Assembly (NCBI GenBank): GCA_023055425.1
Contig: JALGPY010000007.1
Span: 88,189,136-88,253,135, forward strand
Origin: Linanthus parryae
Lineage: Eukaryota; Streptophyta; Magnoliopsida; Ericales; Polemoniaceae
Direction: 5' to 3'
Length of the DNA stretch: 64,000 nt
In this document: positions 24,102-34,150 of the stretch, piece by piece
Numbering within the stretch: the first letter of the stretch is position 1
Layout: the number at the start of each line of letters is the position of its first letter
The notes under the pieces: generated by a model
What the model was told of the DNA's origin: nothing
The model's input: only the letters and a program-made list of their open reading frames with translations
The model's database searches: none
Translations under genes and position numbers: made by a program

Positions 24102-24337
24102 TTTTTTTTTTTTTTTACTTGAGAACTTCATTGAGGAACGAAATCATACAAAGTTCACAAATGTTCACAAAACCAAACAAGCTGATGCACCAAACCTACC
24201 ATGCATCATTAACATCCAGGATCACTAAAACATGGACTAAACAAGGATTAAACAAGTCTAAACAGGAAATAGAACTTAAACTACATAACCATGATCAAAA
24301 CATAAACACAGATGGCATCAAAGTCTTTTCCAAGCCT

Positions 24338-24716
24338 TCAGATGGACTTCCCCTTCTTGGAACCACACTTCTCTTTCAGGAAATTGATGAGTGCCTCTGC
24401 ATTTGTATCCACCATTCTTCCATCAACAAGGATGAATCCATTTTCCTTTGCTCTATACTCTGCTGCTAGCTCCTCTGCCTTCCTTTTTTCTTCCTCAAAC
24501 CTCAATTGCATCTGCTTTCCTTCCATGTTGCTAGCCTCCAGAAACCGATCAATAGCTGCTGCAAAGTCCTTTTTGGAATCCTCCTTATGTGTATTACTTG
24601 CTTGCAATGGTGCCTTTCCTTTATCAAGACTTGATGCCCTTCGCCTTCTTTTCCTTGGAGTAGAATTTATACCTTTGTATTTCTTCTTCACCTCCAAAGA
24701 TCCTCCTAATGTTGTG
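24338..24716 (-). pseudogene. 5'-truncated coding fragment joined to the LINE 3' end
   Basis: An open frame on the minus strand (no ATG, bounded upstream by a TAA) encodes about 125 residues: STTLGGSLEVKKKYKGINS, a basic nuclear-localisation-like PRKRRRR, then a Lys/Glu/Ala-rich helix (RFEEEKRKAEELAAEYRAKE) and a C-terminus ending KKGKSI. It is followed by a 220-base stretch resembling a 3' UTR and then the poly(A) tail. The basic patch plus helix recalls the C-terminal tails of plant NAM-associated or Myb/SANT-like transposase-companion proteins, but I cannot assign a family. It begins exactly where ORF2 ends, so it was most likely joined by template switching or readthrough during retrotransposition. 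Confidence 0.5.
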
Positions 24717-26658
24717 GAAAATTAAGCTCAAAAGCATTCAGAATCTGAGAGGTTAGGGTAACAGTTTCAAAGTAGCAGTTATCAACCAAGGGTGTACTGT
24801 TTTGAAAAAGTGCTGCATTCCTTGATTTCCAAATAGTTCAACAAGCTATTAACCAGGAATTAAAATTTTGGGATGTAAATTTTGTTTTCTTACGACACAC
24901 TTTGAAACAATTTTCAAGGTTTGCAGCAGGAATGTGAATATTAAGCTTTTGGAAAATGTCTTTGGAGAACATACAGTAAATGAAAAGATGATCCATTGTT
25001 TCCATTCTATGATGACATAGAGCACAAATATCATTACAGTTAACCCCTTTAGCTCTCAGAAGTTCTTTTGTTGGCAAGTTATGAAGAGCCAACTTCCAAG
25101 CAAAGAACCTTAATTTGAAAGGTAGCTTCATCTTCCAGAGGTTCTTCCAATTTAGTTTAAGAGTTGCGGTATTGAAAGATTGTGGATGAATATCTAAGTT
25201 GGGTTTAGGAAGAGGGGAATATAAATGGTTGTAAAGAGATTTGACACAGAAGAGGTGGTTTGTGGTAATGGTCCATTGAGGGTTGTTAGAATCAGAGTTG
25301 AGGGGGGTATTGATAATGAGGTTAACAAGCCATGATGGAAAGGTGTTAATGAGAAGAGTATGGTTCCACATCACCCCCCTCCATCACAGGTTTCAGTTAG
25401 ATCTTTGACCCATTTAATAGAGCAATTTCCATTCAATGAATCTTTAATTGATTCTGAAGGAACATCACGTATCCAGGGATGCTTAATGATAGATATATGA
25501 TGACCATCTGCTAACTTCCATAGAAAACAACCACGTATATAAATCTTATCTTTCACAATTGCCTTCCATGTTGGAGAAGCAGTAGGAGGAGAATTGTGAA
25601 CCCAAAAGAGAGAATGTTGGTTTGAAATTAATTGCCAAGTGTTTTTGCAAAAAAGAGCATAATTAAAAGCTTTGATGTTTTTGAAACCAAGGCCTCCTTT
25701 TTTGGTGTTAAGGCAAAGTTTGTTTCAAGAGGTACAATGCAGAGTTTTAGTTGTGGGGTTGTCTGCCCAGAAGAAGTGAGAGTTTTAATTGTTTTAGGTG
25801 AGATTAGGAGAACTGAAAAGGGGTAAACTAGGAAACTTGAAAGTAAAGATTTAATTAAAGTGTCTCTCCCAAATTTATTAAGTAGCAAGCCTTTCCAAGA
25901 GGCACATTTACTCCTAATTTTGTCAATTATAATTTCTTCATTTTTATTTTTTGATTGCGTAAAGGTAGGTGCAAAGAAAAAACCCAAGTAAGTTCCTAGC
26001 TGATTTGTGTGTTTGACTCTAAGAGTGCTAGTGAAGTTATCAATATCCATTTGACTACAGTTTGAAGAAAAGGTGATTGAGGATTTCGAAAAATTAATGA
26101 CTTGTCCAGATTGATTTGCAAATCTATTAAGGATGTCTAAGATAACTTGTCCCGCATTAGGTGCTATTTTAAAGAAGAGGATGCTATCATCTGCAAACAG
26201 CAGGTGAGAAACTAACGGCCCTCTATTGTTAGAAGGGACACCAGCAATAAGACCCATATTACAAGCATAACTTATTTATTTTGAGAGTGTCTCAGCGCAT
26301 AATATGAAGATAAACGGAGAGAGAGGGTCTCCTTGTCTAATTCTCCTACAAGGCTTGAAATATTTTGATTTTGATCCATTAATGATATAGAGTATGAAAC
26401 TGTAGAAATACATTGCATAATTAATCGTATAAAGTGGGAAGGAAAATGAAACTGATAGAGAGTAGCTTCTATGAAGTCCCACTTAAGCCTATCAAAATCT
26501 TTAGAAATGTCAAGCTTAAGAGCGCCATATTTAGGTAGGTTAGGGTCAGAGACTTTAGAGATGTAGTGCAAAATATCTTGTGATAGAATGATGTTATGCT
26601 GGATAGAACGATTTAGGACGAAACCATTTTGATTGTCAGAAATAAGGAAGGGTAAAAC
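24717..26658 (-). pseudogene. LINE ORF2: reverse transcriptase and zf-RVT
   Basis: Read from 26658 downward. The RT begins within QNGFVLNRSIQHNIILSQDI and continues with LKLDISKDFDRLKWDFIEA (26571-26272 frame) and, after a frameshift, HLLFADDSILFF with the catalytic FADD at 26186-26197. Next come the thumb/connection region (25628-25950), GCFLWKLADGHHISI and the zinc-binding RVT domain (WKMKLPFKLRFFAWKLAL, then C-x2-C in CALCHHRMETMDHLF, 25374-24838). After a TGA the frame continues with TIWKSRNAALF and stops at TAG near 24717. Several stops and shifts make it inactive. Endonuclease and ORF1 are absent through 5' truncation. Confidence 0.85.
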
Positions 26659-26679
26659 TTTTTTTTTTTTTTTTTTTTT

Positions 26680-26983
26680 GAAATCCTAACTTATGACCCA
26701 TTACTTCAGATTATTCCCAATTACTTTCACAACACCGTCAATATCAGTTTTTCAGGATATCCGCCTATAACGCTATTTTGAAAATTACACATTTAATCCC
26801 AGAGTTGTTCTAATTTCTCTCTCACCCCCATAATTTCCAGATTACCACTCCAGCAACTTTCATCAGGCTAAATTCATCTCCCAATTTATACTCAACTACA
26901 GAAATTAGACAAGTTTTTTAGACTCTTCCCCAAATAGTTTAATTTATCACGCTTAAGCCCCTAGGAATTTTCAGGGTGTTACA
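26680..26983. other. Right terminal piece of the solo-LTR-like element
   Basis: No coding content. It ends CAGGGTGTTACA at 26983, followed by the TTCCT duplication. The AATTTTCAGGGTGTTACA style of ending mirrors the TGTAACACC start. Confidence 0.6.
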
Positions 26984-27714
26984 TTCCTTCCATGGCCTGA
27001 AATATTGTACCACCACCTGGCCCAAAAAGCTAAAGTAATCCATTCACAAACCCCTGTAAAACATTCAGCCATAAAGTTAGGAACAATATTTGAACTGAAC
27101 AGATTGATTTGAAGTATGCTATCATATACAGAATTAGTGAAACATTGTACACAGTTGATAGTTAATATCGACTAATCAGTGAAATATTGCATAACGTGTC
27201 ACCTGTTTGAGTGCCCTTCTAACTTTGGTCCTTGTGTTGTTCTTCTTCCAAGACAATGTTATACAATGTTAGGATAAGAATGGAAAACTAACATAAATCA
27301 GGAAACTATGCAACTTTATAAGCCACTGTTCATGACATCACTTGAAATGACACTTCAGAAATCTCATGCACGAATCGACATTGTTCTAAGGTGGAAATTA
27401 TAATCATATCTTAACAATTTTGACGTGGTTTTGAGATGCAACACTTCATAAATCTAACTTGCTTAGTAGTTAATCTTATTAAACTTAGATAGCAAGTCTG
27501 GAAAAAGATCTTCTTTGTTTCATCACTTCGCTGTTTTAAACTTAAGTACATCCCCGGATACCACACCCAGTTTGATAGCAGTTGTATTTTTCTCATGATT
27601 TATTTCCTATCAAGAAAAATCATTTTCTCCCTTTTTGTTAATGATAGAATTTCTTATGGTTGACAAAAAAGTCCCCGAACTAGACCTCATGAAACTCCAA
27701 TATGATCGATTCCA

Positions 27715-27850
27715 TCCTCTCTTGTACATGAATGAAGGGGTAAAATAGTTGACATGTAAAGCAAAAAATGAAAACAGTGGTCTACTCCCGCACATGAATG
27801 AAGGAGTAGAAGAAGTGACATGGAAAGAAAATAAACAGTAGTACTCTACC
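27715..27850. repeat. Imperfect tandem duplication, about 66-bp unit
   Basis: ACATGAATGAAGGxGTAxAA followed by GTGACATG(T/G)AAAG and AACAGT(G)GTCTACTC occurs twice in succession (from 27727 and from 27791). It lies inside the second CACTA-family element and the copies are noticeably diverged. Confidence 0.55.
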
Positions 27851-28934
27851 ATCAGAGAGGAACTAAAGGGGAATTAATGAGAATACTCACATCGAATTGG
27901 CATGGAATGATCACATGAGGCAACCAACACAATATGCTCTAGGATGTTTTCTCTGCAACTACATCCATTGCACAAAGAATTGGTATACCATGGGTACTTT
28001 ATAAAGAAGCAAACTTAGTGAGAGCCTTGTCACTCTTTCTATACTCTCGACATAAAAGGTAAATGACCACCCATGTCCTGCAAACTGAAATCACATATGG
28101 GGTAGAAAATTTGAACACCTTAAGATAGTATCACGAGGATGAAATTCAACTTAATTGTGTTAAAGTATTGAAAACAAGCAAACAAGACTAGATGGAAGAT
28201 GCTTCTTATTGTTGTGTATTTCCAGTTCAAATCAATGAGGCAAAGAGTCCAAACCTAAGAAAGAAATGCAATTACGCAGAGAGGAGTACAAGTGCCAGGA
28301 CCATTGCATAAGATCTGTAAAAAGGAACTGACAAAAGACTGAGCAACAAATAACTAAGATGGAAGTGACAAAAGACTGAGCAACAAATCACTGCAGACAC
28401 TAATATGGTTAAACGAAAACCTAAGAATAAAACAGCCATAAGCAAGGACATAGCTACCGATAAGTTAGATCAAATGGGTGGAATAACCAACAAAAACCAA
28501 TGTGAAATAGAATTTGATACATTCTATCTAGTAAAGGAAAGGGATTCGTAAGCTCATTTAGAAAGAAAGAAGTCGTTATGAGACTGAGATGTCTTGACTA
28601 CTGGAATGAAAAGCAATAAAAAGCCCCTAAAAAGTAATAGTATATGACCTCCTCTATGAGCGGTATATGAGCGTCACTGTACCTGATTTCATAAAACCCA
28701 AATCCCAAGTGAAATAAGAAAAACAAATGTATAATAGTAAGATGCGGGTTCTGACCTAGACGATTGGAGTTGATTTTTATTTCACAGTATCCTATTGAGA
28801 CTTCAATCCCTACTAAACAACAACAACAACGAATTGAGAGATACATATCAACCGGAATTCATCACCTTTTTGCAAAACGTCGAACCGATTTGTAAAAAGT
28901 TAGAGGAGCCCTAAAGTGAGTGTTTCACTCATAC

Positions 28935-29200
28935 CTAGGCACCTTGTTCTCCAACAAAGATAGACGTGAAAACTCTAGAAAAGTGACTCGAGCCTTCAGG
29001 GAGGCAGCTGCGGGAATGGATGTCTGACGTCATTCTCCGTTGTAATGGTTGGGGGCGAAGAAGGAGAAAGGACTGAGGCGAGTTCCCTCTGGATCTGCTG
29101 GACTCAACGCGAGAGAGAGAGAGTGATAGCAGTCGTGAACGTGATGGAGAGACTGAATAGAGGGGATGGGAAAGGGAAAGGGAATATGGGCTAGATTTCA
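28935..29200 (-). other. CT-rich leader and possible first exon inside the second CACTA element
   Basis: The minus strand shows a CT-rich leader ((CT)n around 29110-29125 and CCCTTTCCCTTTCCC near 29165-29180), an ATG at 29033-29031, 32 codons (MTSDIHSRSCLPEGSSHF...) and a TAG at 28937-28935 that coincides with a consensus donor, TAG|GTATGAG. A TAG at the junction argues that the small frame is not the native coding frame, so this may be a 5' UTR exon with its donor. I do not recognise the gene. Confidence 0.4.
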
Positions 29201-29555
29201 AACCGTTCGATTAAAATTTAATCTAATGGCCATACAAAGACCAACAATTCAAGAATGAAATGAATAACCCCATCGTTCCTTTTTTTTCTTTTTTCTTTCA
29301 GGGAACAAATTGAAAAGTTTGCAAGTCACTAAAATATAATGATCGTCGACTATTATTATTTTTTTAGACGGAAAACTTTAGGTGTATAATGCTTGACTAT
29401 TTTTTTATTATCTAAAACACATAAATAGTTACATTATTGACAATTGACAACACATATATCGACAAACACAAATATGGTCAATATATCATATAACTAGCTA
29501 CACATAATTGCTTGTCGAAAAAAAATTATCAAGAGAAGTCATTATTCTTGAAGTG

Positions 29556-30420
29556 TGCCCATTGCTTCAATTGGAAGTGAACATGGCAGATAATTTGATC
29601 AACTAGAGTTTGATTTATTTTGTGCCAATTTTGGTATCTCTCACAACATTTCTGCACTTAGAACTCCTCAACAGAATGGTGTAGTTGAAAGGAAGACACT
29701 TGAGGACATGTCTAGGACAATGTTTTTTAGAACAAGTTGCCAAACTCTTTTTGTAAAGAGGCTGTAAACACTGCAAACTATATTCTGAGCAGATGCCTGA
29801 TTAGGCATATTTTGAAGAAGACTCCTTATTAACTTTTCAAAGGGAGAAAGCCAAACATCTCTTACTTTAAACCTTTTGGCTGTACTTATTTTGTTCACAA
29901 CAAAGGTTAGGATAACCTTGGCAAGTTTGATGCCAGAAATCATAAAGGTATATTTCTTTGATATTCCTTGAGTAGCAAAGCATATAGGGTTTACAATAAA
30001 AGAACCAAGCTTGTAGAGGAAATTATACATGTTATTTATTATGAAGGCTATGACGGTTCTTTGAGTGATGGTTTTGTAAATCTTAATCTGAACAAGCATG
30101 AATCAGAAGATGAAACAGATTCGGACAATGGTGTCAAGAATAACTTGCAGGAAAACAGAAGAAACTTTCAAGGCCTTGAAAATTTGTTTCAAAGCCTTGA
30201 AACAGAATCTAAAGAAACAAAGAGTGGTCAAGCCACAAAATCAAGATCTCAGGGTCTTGAAATGATTTTTGGAGAACCAGAACCCTGGAAACTTAGAAAT
30301 AAGTTAAGATATTTTTCATCTCATCCAGCAGAAACCATCATTTCCGATCCATCCACTGGTACACAAAAAATATCTAAATTAAATATTTTGTGTGTTTTAA
30401 TGATTTTGTATCTCTTATAG
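29556..30420 (+). pseudogene. pol of element B: end of integrase and linker
   Basis: The region reads, across several frames, the integrase end (SEHGR, LEFDLFCANFGISHNISA, RTPQQNGVVER) with the catalytic Glu region preserved but a deletion after it. The C-terminal part follows (FGCTYFVHNKG, GLYFFDIP, SSKAYRVYNKRTKLVEE). The open frame 29968-30420 then carries an acidic linker. This linker contains two in-frame translated palindromes, FQGLENL and FQSLETES (30163-30205), and a degraded third, SQGLEM. The first of these DNA sites is a perfect 16-bp palindrome at 30167-30182. Stops and shifts are frequent. Confidence 0.75.
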
Positions 30421-31958
30421 AGCCCAAGAATGTGAAAGAAGCACTTCAAGAGGCATACTAGATCATTGTAATGCAAAGTGAGTTCAATGAGTTTGAGAGG
30501 AACAAGGTTTGGAATCTAGTTTGTCGTCCTAACGATCAGTCTGTGATTGGAACAAGGTGCGTGTTCAGAAACAAGTTGGGTTAAAGTGGTAAGCTTATCA
30601 GAAATAAAGCAAGATTGTAGCTCAAGGCTACAACCAAGAAGAAGGTATAGAAAATGAGGAGACTTTTGCTACTGTAGCCAGGTTGGAAGCTATCATAATG
30701 TTACTTGCTTTTTCATCTCATAAGAATATCAAACTTTTTCAATTTGATGTTAAATGTGCATTCTTGAATGGCTATCTGCAAGAGGAAGTTTATGTTTCTC
30801 AACCACCTAGATTTGAATATGATGAATTTTCCAACTATGTTTATAAACTTCACAAAGCTCTTTATGGTATGAAACAGGCTACAAGAGCTTGGTATGAATG
30901 ATTGTCAAAGTTTCTACTTGAAAATGGTTTCAAAAGAGACTTAGTTGATAAAACGCTTTCATAAAGACTCCTAAGAAAGATATTTTAGTATTACAGATGT
31001 ATGTTGATGATATTTAGTTTTTTGCTACTAATGATTCTCTTTCCAAAGATTTCTCAAGTCTTATGAGCTGGGAATTTGAAATGAGCTTGATGGGAGAGTT
31101 AAATTTCTTTCTTGGACTTCATGTGCAAAAAATGAATAAAGGAATTTTTCTATACCAAATTAGGTACACCAATGATTTTTTGAACAATTATAACTTGTCT
31201 CAATCCAAGGCTACCGAAACTCCATGAGTTACAAGCTATCCTTAGACAAGAATCAAAATGGTAAGAAGGTGAACCATAAAGAATTCTGAGGTATGATTGG
31301 TTCAGGCTCTATCTTACTGCAAGGAGGCCAGACATCATGTTTAGTGTTTGTATGTGTGCTAGATTCCAAGATGATCCTAAAGAGTCTCACTTATTTGCTG
31401 TCAGAAGAATCTTTAGACATATCAATGGTACCACAGATTTAGGGCTTTGGTATCCGAAACAGTCTAACTTCCGGCTATTCATTTGCTGATTTTGCAGTAT
31501 ACAAAGTTGATAGAAAAAGCACTCCAGGGTGTTGCCAGTTCCTTGGATCATCCCTGATAAGCTGGTATTCTAAGAAGCAAAATCCAGTAGCTTTTTCAAC
31601 AGCGGAAGTTGAATACATAGTAGCTGAAGCTTGTTGCTCTCAAGTTCTGTTGATAGCTCAAAAAATGAGGGACTTAGGTTATGAATTCATAGATATTGCC
31701 ATCAAATGTGACAACACTAGTGCAATCTCAATTACTAAGAATCTAGTTCAGCACTCAAGGACTAAACACATAGATGTCAAACGTTATGTTATTAGAGATC
31801 ATGTGGAGAAAGGTGATGTATCTTTGTACTTTGTTCCTAATAACATGCCGTTTGCATATATCATCACTAAACCATTGCCAGAAGATAGATTCATAGCCCT
31901 AAGATTAGAATTGGTTATGTTAAACAAGAAAGAACTGTTTAGGAGGAGTATCAGGTAA
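30421..31958 (+). pseudogene. pol of element B: reverse transcriptase and RNase H
   Basis: The RT domain reads SEFNEFERNKVWNLVCRP, then LEAIIMLLAFSSHKNIKLFQ, FDVKCAFLNGYLQEEVYVSQ and LYGMKQATRAWYE (30683-30901). The catalytic box is YVDDI at about 30999-31013, followed at once by TAG. Next are MSLMGELNFFLGL and the connection to RNase H (ARRPDIMFSVCMC, WYSKKQNPVAFSTAEVEYI) and CDNTSAISITKN (31650-31958). At least ten stops or shifts are present. This copy keeps the RT core that element A has lost, which is how the A deletion was recognised. Confidence 0.8.
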
Positions 31959-32382
31959 GAATTATGTGTTTCCATGTTTTGGAAAGTTTTTCAAAGTCTT
32001 GAAAAGCTTTTCAAAGCCTTGATTTTATTTTCTTTCAGTATTACAGTTTTTCAAGGCCTTGAAATTCTTTTCAAAGATTTGAAAAAAACATGTATACTCT
32101 ATAGTCAATGAATGGATCTCCAATGTTGGGTGTTATCTCTGTAGATAATTTTCTAACATTTTTTTTACCTTTTAAATAAAATCTTTTTCAAAATCAATGT
32201 TATTATTATATTTCGATCTACACGTCAAACACATATTTTGAATTTTACACAAACTTTCTTTCTTCAAATATTTGGGAATATTTAGTTTCCCTTTCAAACT
32301 AAAACTCTTCAATACTTATCTTCTCTCTTCTCTCTCGTTTCTATCACTCCTGCCTCTATTTTCTAAAAACCCCCCAAAACCC
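31959..32382 (+). other. Pol to envelope-like ORF spacer of element B
   Basis: The spacer contains at least five palindrome-family sites between about 31980 and 32090, all with TTTC/GAAA arms. A CT-rich leader (32320-32370) stands just before the ATG at 32383, as in element A. Confidence 0.6.
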
Positions 32383-33421
32383 TAATGGACTCACGAAGAA
32401 CCTCTGAGAGAATCAAGATGGCTGGACGCTCCAAGAAAAGCTCATGAAGAAGTGAAAAGCTGAAGAATATAAAGTTCAAGCAATATTTGAAGGATCAAGT
32501 TCCATAACTGCTAGTGCATCAAGGCAACCCTCTCCTCCTCCGAATAAATGTAAGAAAGATAAGGGAGATCAGACTGCTACCTCAGGAAAGAAAAAGATAG
32601 ATCCATTAGTTGGTTCTTAGAAGCAGAAACTTGTTTCAATTAGTAGTCCGAAGAAGGTGAAGAAGGAGCTTCAGAAATTTGACAAAGGGAAAGAGAAGGT
32701 CACTGCGGAGGAGATCCAGGGATTATATAAGGACACTGGGAAGGATCTTTAGATCTACTATGAAAAGAAGCCCCCTTCTGGTAAGAAAAATCTCTCTAGC
32801 AAGTGGTTTACTAGTCATTATGCAAGAGGAAATTGGTTAGACGGTTTTGCTTCTACTCCTATAGCTTTATGTAGCATGATCAGGTATTAGCATGTTGAAT
32901 GGTATGGATCTGTAATGCATAAGGAGATTGAAACAGAGCTCTCTATGGAAAATCAGTAACCCTCCTGAAGTTGCATACCCTAGGCTAACAAGGCTTTTCC
33001 ACCCGAACTTGAAACAAGAGAATACCTTGTATTTGACTATATCTTCTAAGCTTGCTGGGGTTAACATGGAATTAGGAGATGCTGAATTTATCAATGTCTT
33101 AAATTTTCCAAAGAGGTACAACACTGACAATCATCCTAGCAAGATTGAAGCTTTAAAGTTGGCTAGAGAAGAATTCCTTTTGCCTTGTGTAGCTACTACC
33201 TAAAAATAGTTGACTCACTCTGTGTTAGCTGCTAAAGCAAATATTTTATTTACCATTCTAATAAGGTATGTAGTACCTAAGGAGAATTCAAAATAGTTGA
33301 TGTGTGATAGGGTACTGTATTTGATGTATCTGATTATGCATTGTTATGAGATTGATTTGCCAAGCATTTTGATGGAGCACATGCTTTTTACTCATGCACC
33401 AAGAAAATGAAACATCCTCTA
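32383..33421 (+). pseudogene. Envelope-like ORF of element B, N-terminal and central part
   Basis: The ORF starts MDSRRTSERIKMAGRSKKSS, aligned with the start of the third ORF of element A, but has a TGA soon after. Central blocks are visible in several frames: SKWFTSHYARGNWLDGF (about 32797-32850), LTISSKLAGVNMELGDAEFI with NVLNFPKRYNTDNHPSKIEA (frame 32928-33203), then YVVPKENSK and IDLPSILMEHMLF up to 33421. Such a central domain is shared with plant transposon-associated proteins; its role is unknown. Copia element C interrupts it at 33421/33422; the rest is at 56871. Confidence 0.65.
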
Positions 33422-33481
33422 TGTTGGAATTAGTGCCCTAGAGGCAATCTAATATTTAGTATGAGCAATGTTGTTGGCTAG
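33422..33481 (+). repeat. First 60 bases of the 5' LTR of copia element C
   Basis: It begins TGTTGGAATTAGTGCCCTAG and ends GTTGGCTAG. The last five bases (GCTAG, 33477-33481) are duplicated at 48495-48499 by insertion of element D. The LTR resumes at 48500. The 3' LTR has the uninterrupted version (55481-55545). Confidence 0.9.
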
Positions 33482-34110
33482 TGTAGATAGTGCTTTCTGA
33501 GCTGACAGATCTTGGCCACGTGGCAGCCATCCAGCACACCATATTGTGCTCCACACACACTGGATCACCAGCCGCGCTGATCCATGTGGGGGCTGCGAGA
33601 CAGAGCCCTCGCATACCACTGCACGTGACTTGTAGGGACTTAGTGGTTTGGAGGCTAGATTAAGTCATGTCGCGTGCGAGCCAAGCCCGCGCGCGACCTT
33701 TAGTAACTGCTTTTGAGAGATTTATGGCACGAGCTCCATAAACCCGGTCAATCCGGTCAAACCCGGTCAACCCCATAACGATTCCGGTATTCGCGCATAA
33801 CGTGCTGTAACGGTCCCTATATATGCGGAAGAACGTGCCGTTGTGGTTAAGCTAATTAAGCCGCCATTGATGGGCGCATTAACCACACCGCAACGGTCAC
33901 ATTCTCTGCTATATATAGGACGTTAACCTTTCCATACAAAGGACAACACACTAAGCCATACGCGGAACCTCTGCCAAACCTCTGTCTCTCTCTCAGACAT
34001 TACTACTTCCTTACTCTCTCCCTACACACAACCCAACTCTTCCTGTGCTATCTCTGATCCTCTACTTACGGTGTACACGGAGTTCCCCCCGCCGGAATCT
34101 CTTGTGCACA
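33482..34110 (+). repeat. 5' LTR of gypsy element D
   Basis: TGTAGATAGTGC...CTTGTGCACA. A TATA-like box GCTATATATAGG (33908-33919) lies about 200 bases before the LTR end, followed by a CT-rich leader; another, CTATATATGCGG, is at about 33817-33828. The sequence is GC-richer than the copia LTR around it. Confidence 0.9.
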
Positions 34111-34150
34111 TTTTGGTGAAACCGACGTGAACTTACTATCAAAAGCAACC
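34111..34150 (+). other. Primer binding site region of element D
   Basis: TTTTGGTGAAACCGACGTGAA directly follows the LTR. The segment from TGG onward is the expected PBS location. I did not identify the cognate tRNA. Confidence 0.5.

Larger units (their letters stand above)
24102..26658 (-). mobile_element. 5'-truncated L1-type LINE with chimeric 3' end
   Basis: A minus-strand LINE. Its poly(A) tail is the T-run 24102-24116, and its 5' truncation point is at about 26658. T-runs preceded by AAAC occur at both borders (24098-24116 and 26655-26679), consistent with a target-site duplication made of an A-run plus GTTT, the kind of site an L1 endonuclease prefers. It lies within the solo-LTR-like element. 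The body is ORF2 (24717-26658); between it and the tail lies a segment that looks like the 3' end of an unrelated mRNA (24117-24716). Confidence 0.8.
10620..26983. mobile_element. Long solo-LTR-like element, split by two later insertions
   Basis: The termini are TGTAACACC (10620) and GGTGTTACA (ending 26983), which form a short inverted repeat with TG...CA ends. They are flanked by a perfect 5-bp duplication TTCCT (10615-10619 and 26984-26988). After removing the Sirevirus-like element at 14248-23875 and the LINE at about 24102-26658, the element is about 4.1 kb: 10620-14247, 23876-24101 and 26680-26983. TGTAACACC starts are typical of long LTRs of Tekay/Del-type chromovirus gypsy elements, so a solo LTR left by LTR-LTR recombination is the simplest reading. 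There is no coding sequence, PBS or PPT that I can see in the remaining pieces. A non-autonomous LARD-like element is the alternative. Confidence 0.65.
26989..29555. mobile_element. Second CACTA-family element, main part with right terminus
   Basis: The sequence is related in order to the CACTA element at 446-3582. 27025-27075 matches the CCATTCACGAACxCCTG / ATACATAAAGT region near 1130-1200. 29390-29550 matches the right subterminal region near 3430-3570 (ACACATATATC.ACAAAC.CAAATAT, CATATAACTAGCTAC.CATAA.TGCTTGT). The right terminus is TTCTTGAAGTG at 29545-29555, a CACTA-type end. There is no transposase frame. A CT-rich leader and possible first exon on the minus strand (28935-29200) occupies the same relative place as the captured RAB exon in the first copy but is a different sequence. 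Directly to the right lies the integrase of element B. Confidence 0.65.
29556..33421 (+). mobile_element. Sirevirus-like copia element B, left portion (5' truncated)
   Basis: This begins abruptly inside the integrase next to the CACTA right end and runs through RT, RNase H and the start of an envelope-like ORF, where copia element C is inserted (33422). The element resumes at 56871 and continues to a 3' LTR ending near 59243. It is related to element A but is clearly a different subfamily: its palindromes are TTTCAAGGCCTTGAAA-type, where A has CTCAAGGCCTTGAG. The 5' LTR, gag, protease and most of the integrase are missing. The simplest reading is that the CACTA element inserted into B and a later deletion removed the left part of both. 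Confidence 0.8.

Noticed and set aside
24119..24725. Plus-strand open frames opposite the LINE 3' segment
   Set aside because: The protein-like composition, poly(A) tail and LINE context are on the minus strand; the plus frames are shadows.
26659..26679. 21-base T-run as the poly(A) tail of a further minus-strand retroposon
   Set aside because: The run is better explained as part of the target-site duplication of the LINE, because the same AAAC-T(n) occurs at its other border; the sequence to the right is the end of the solo-LTR-like element.
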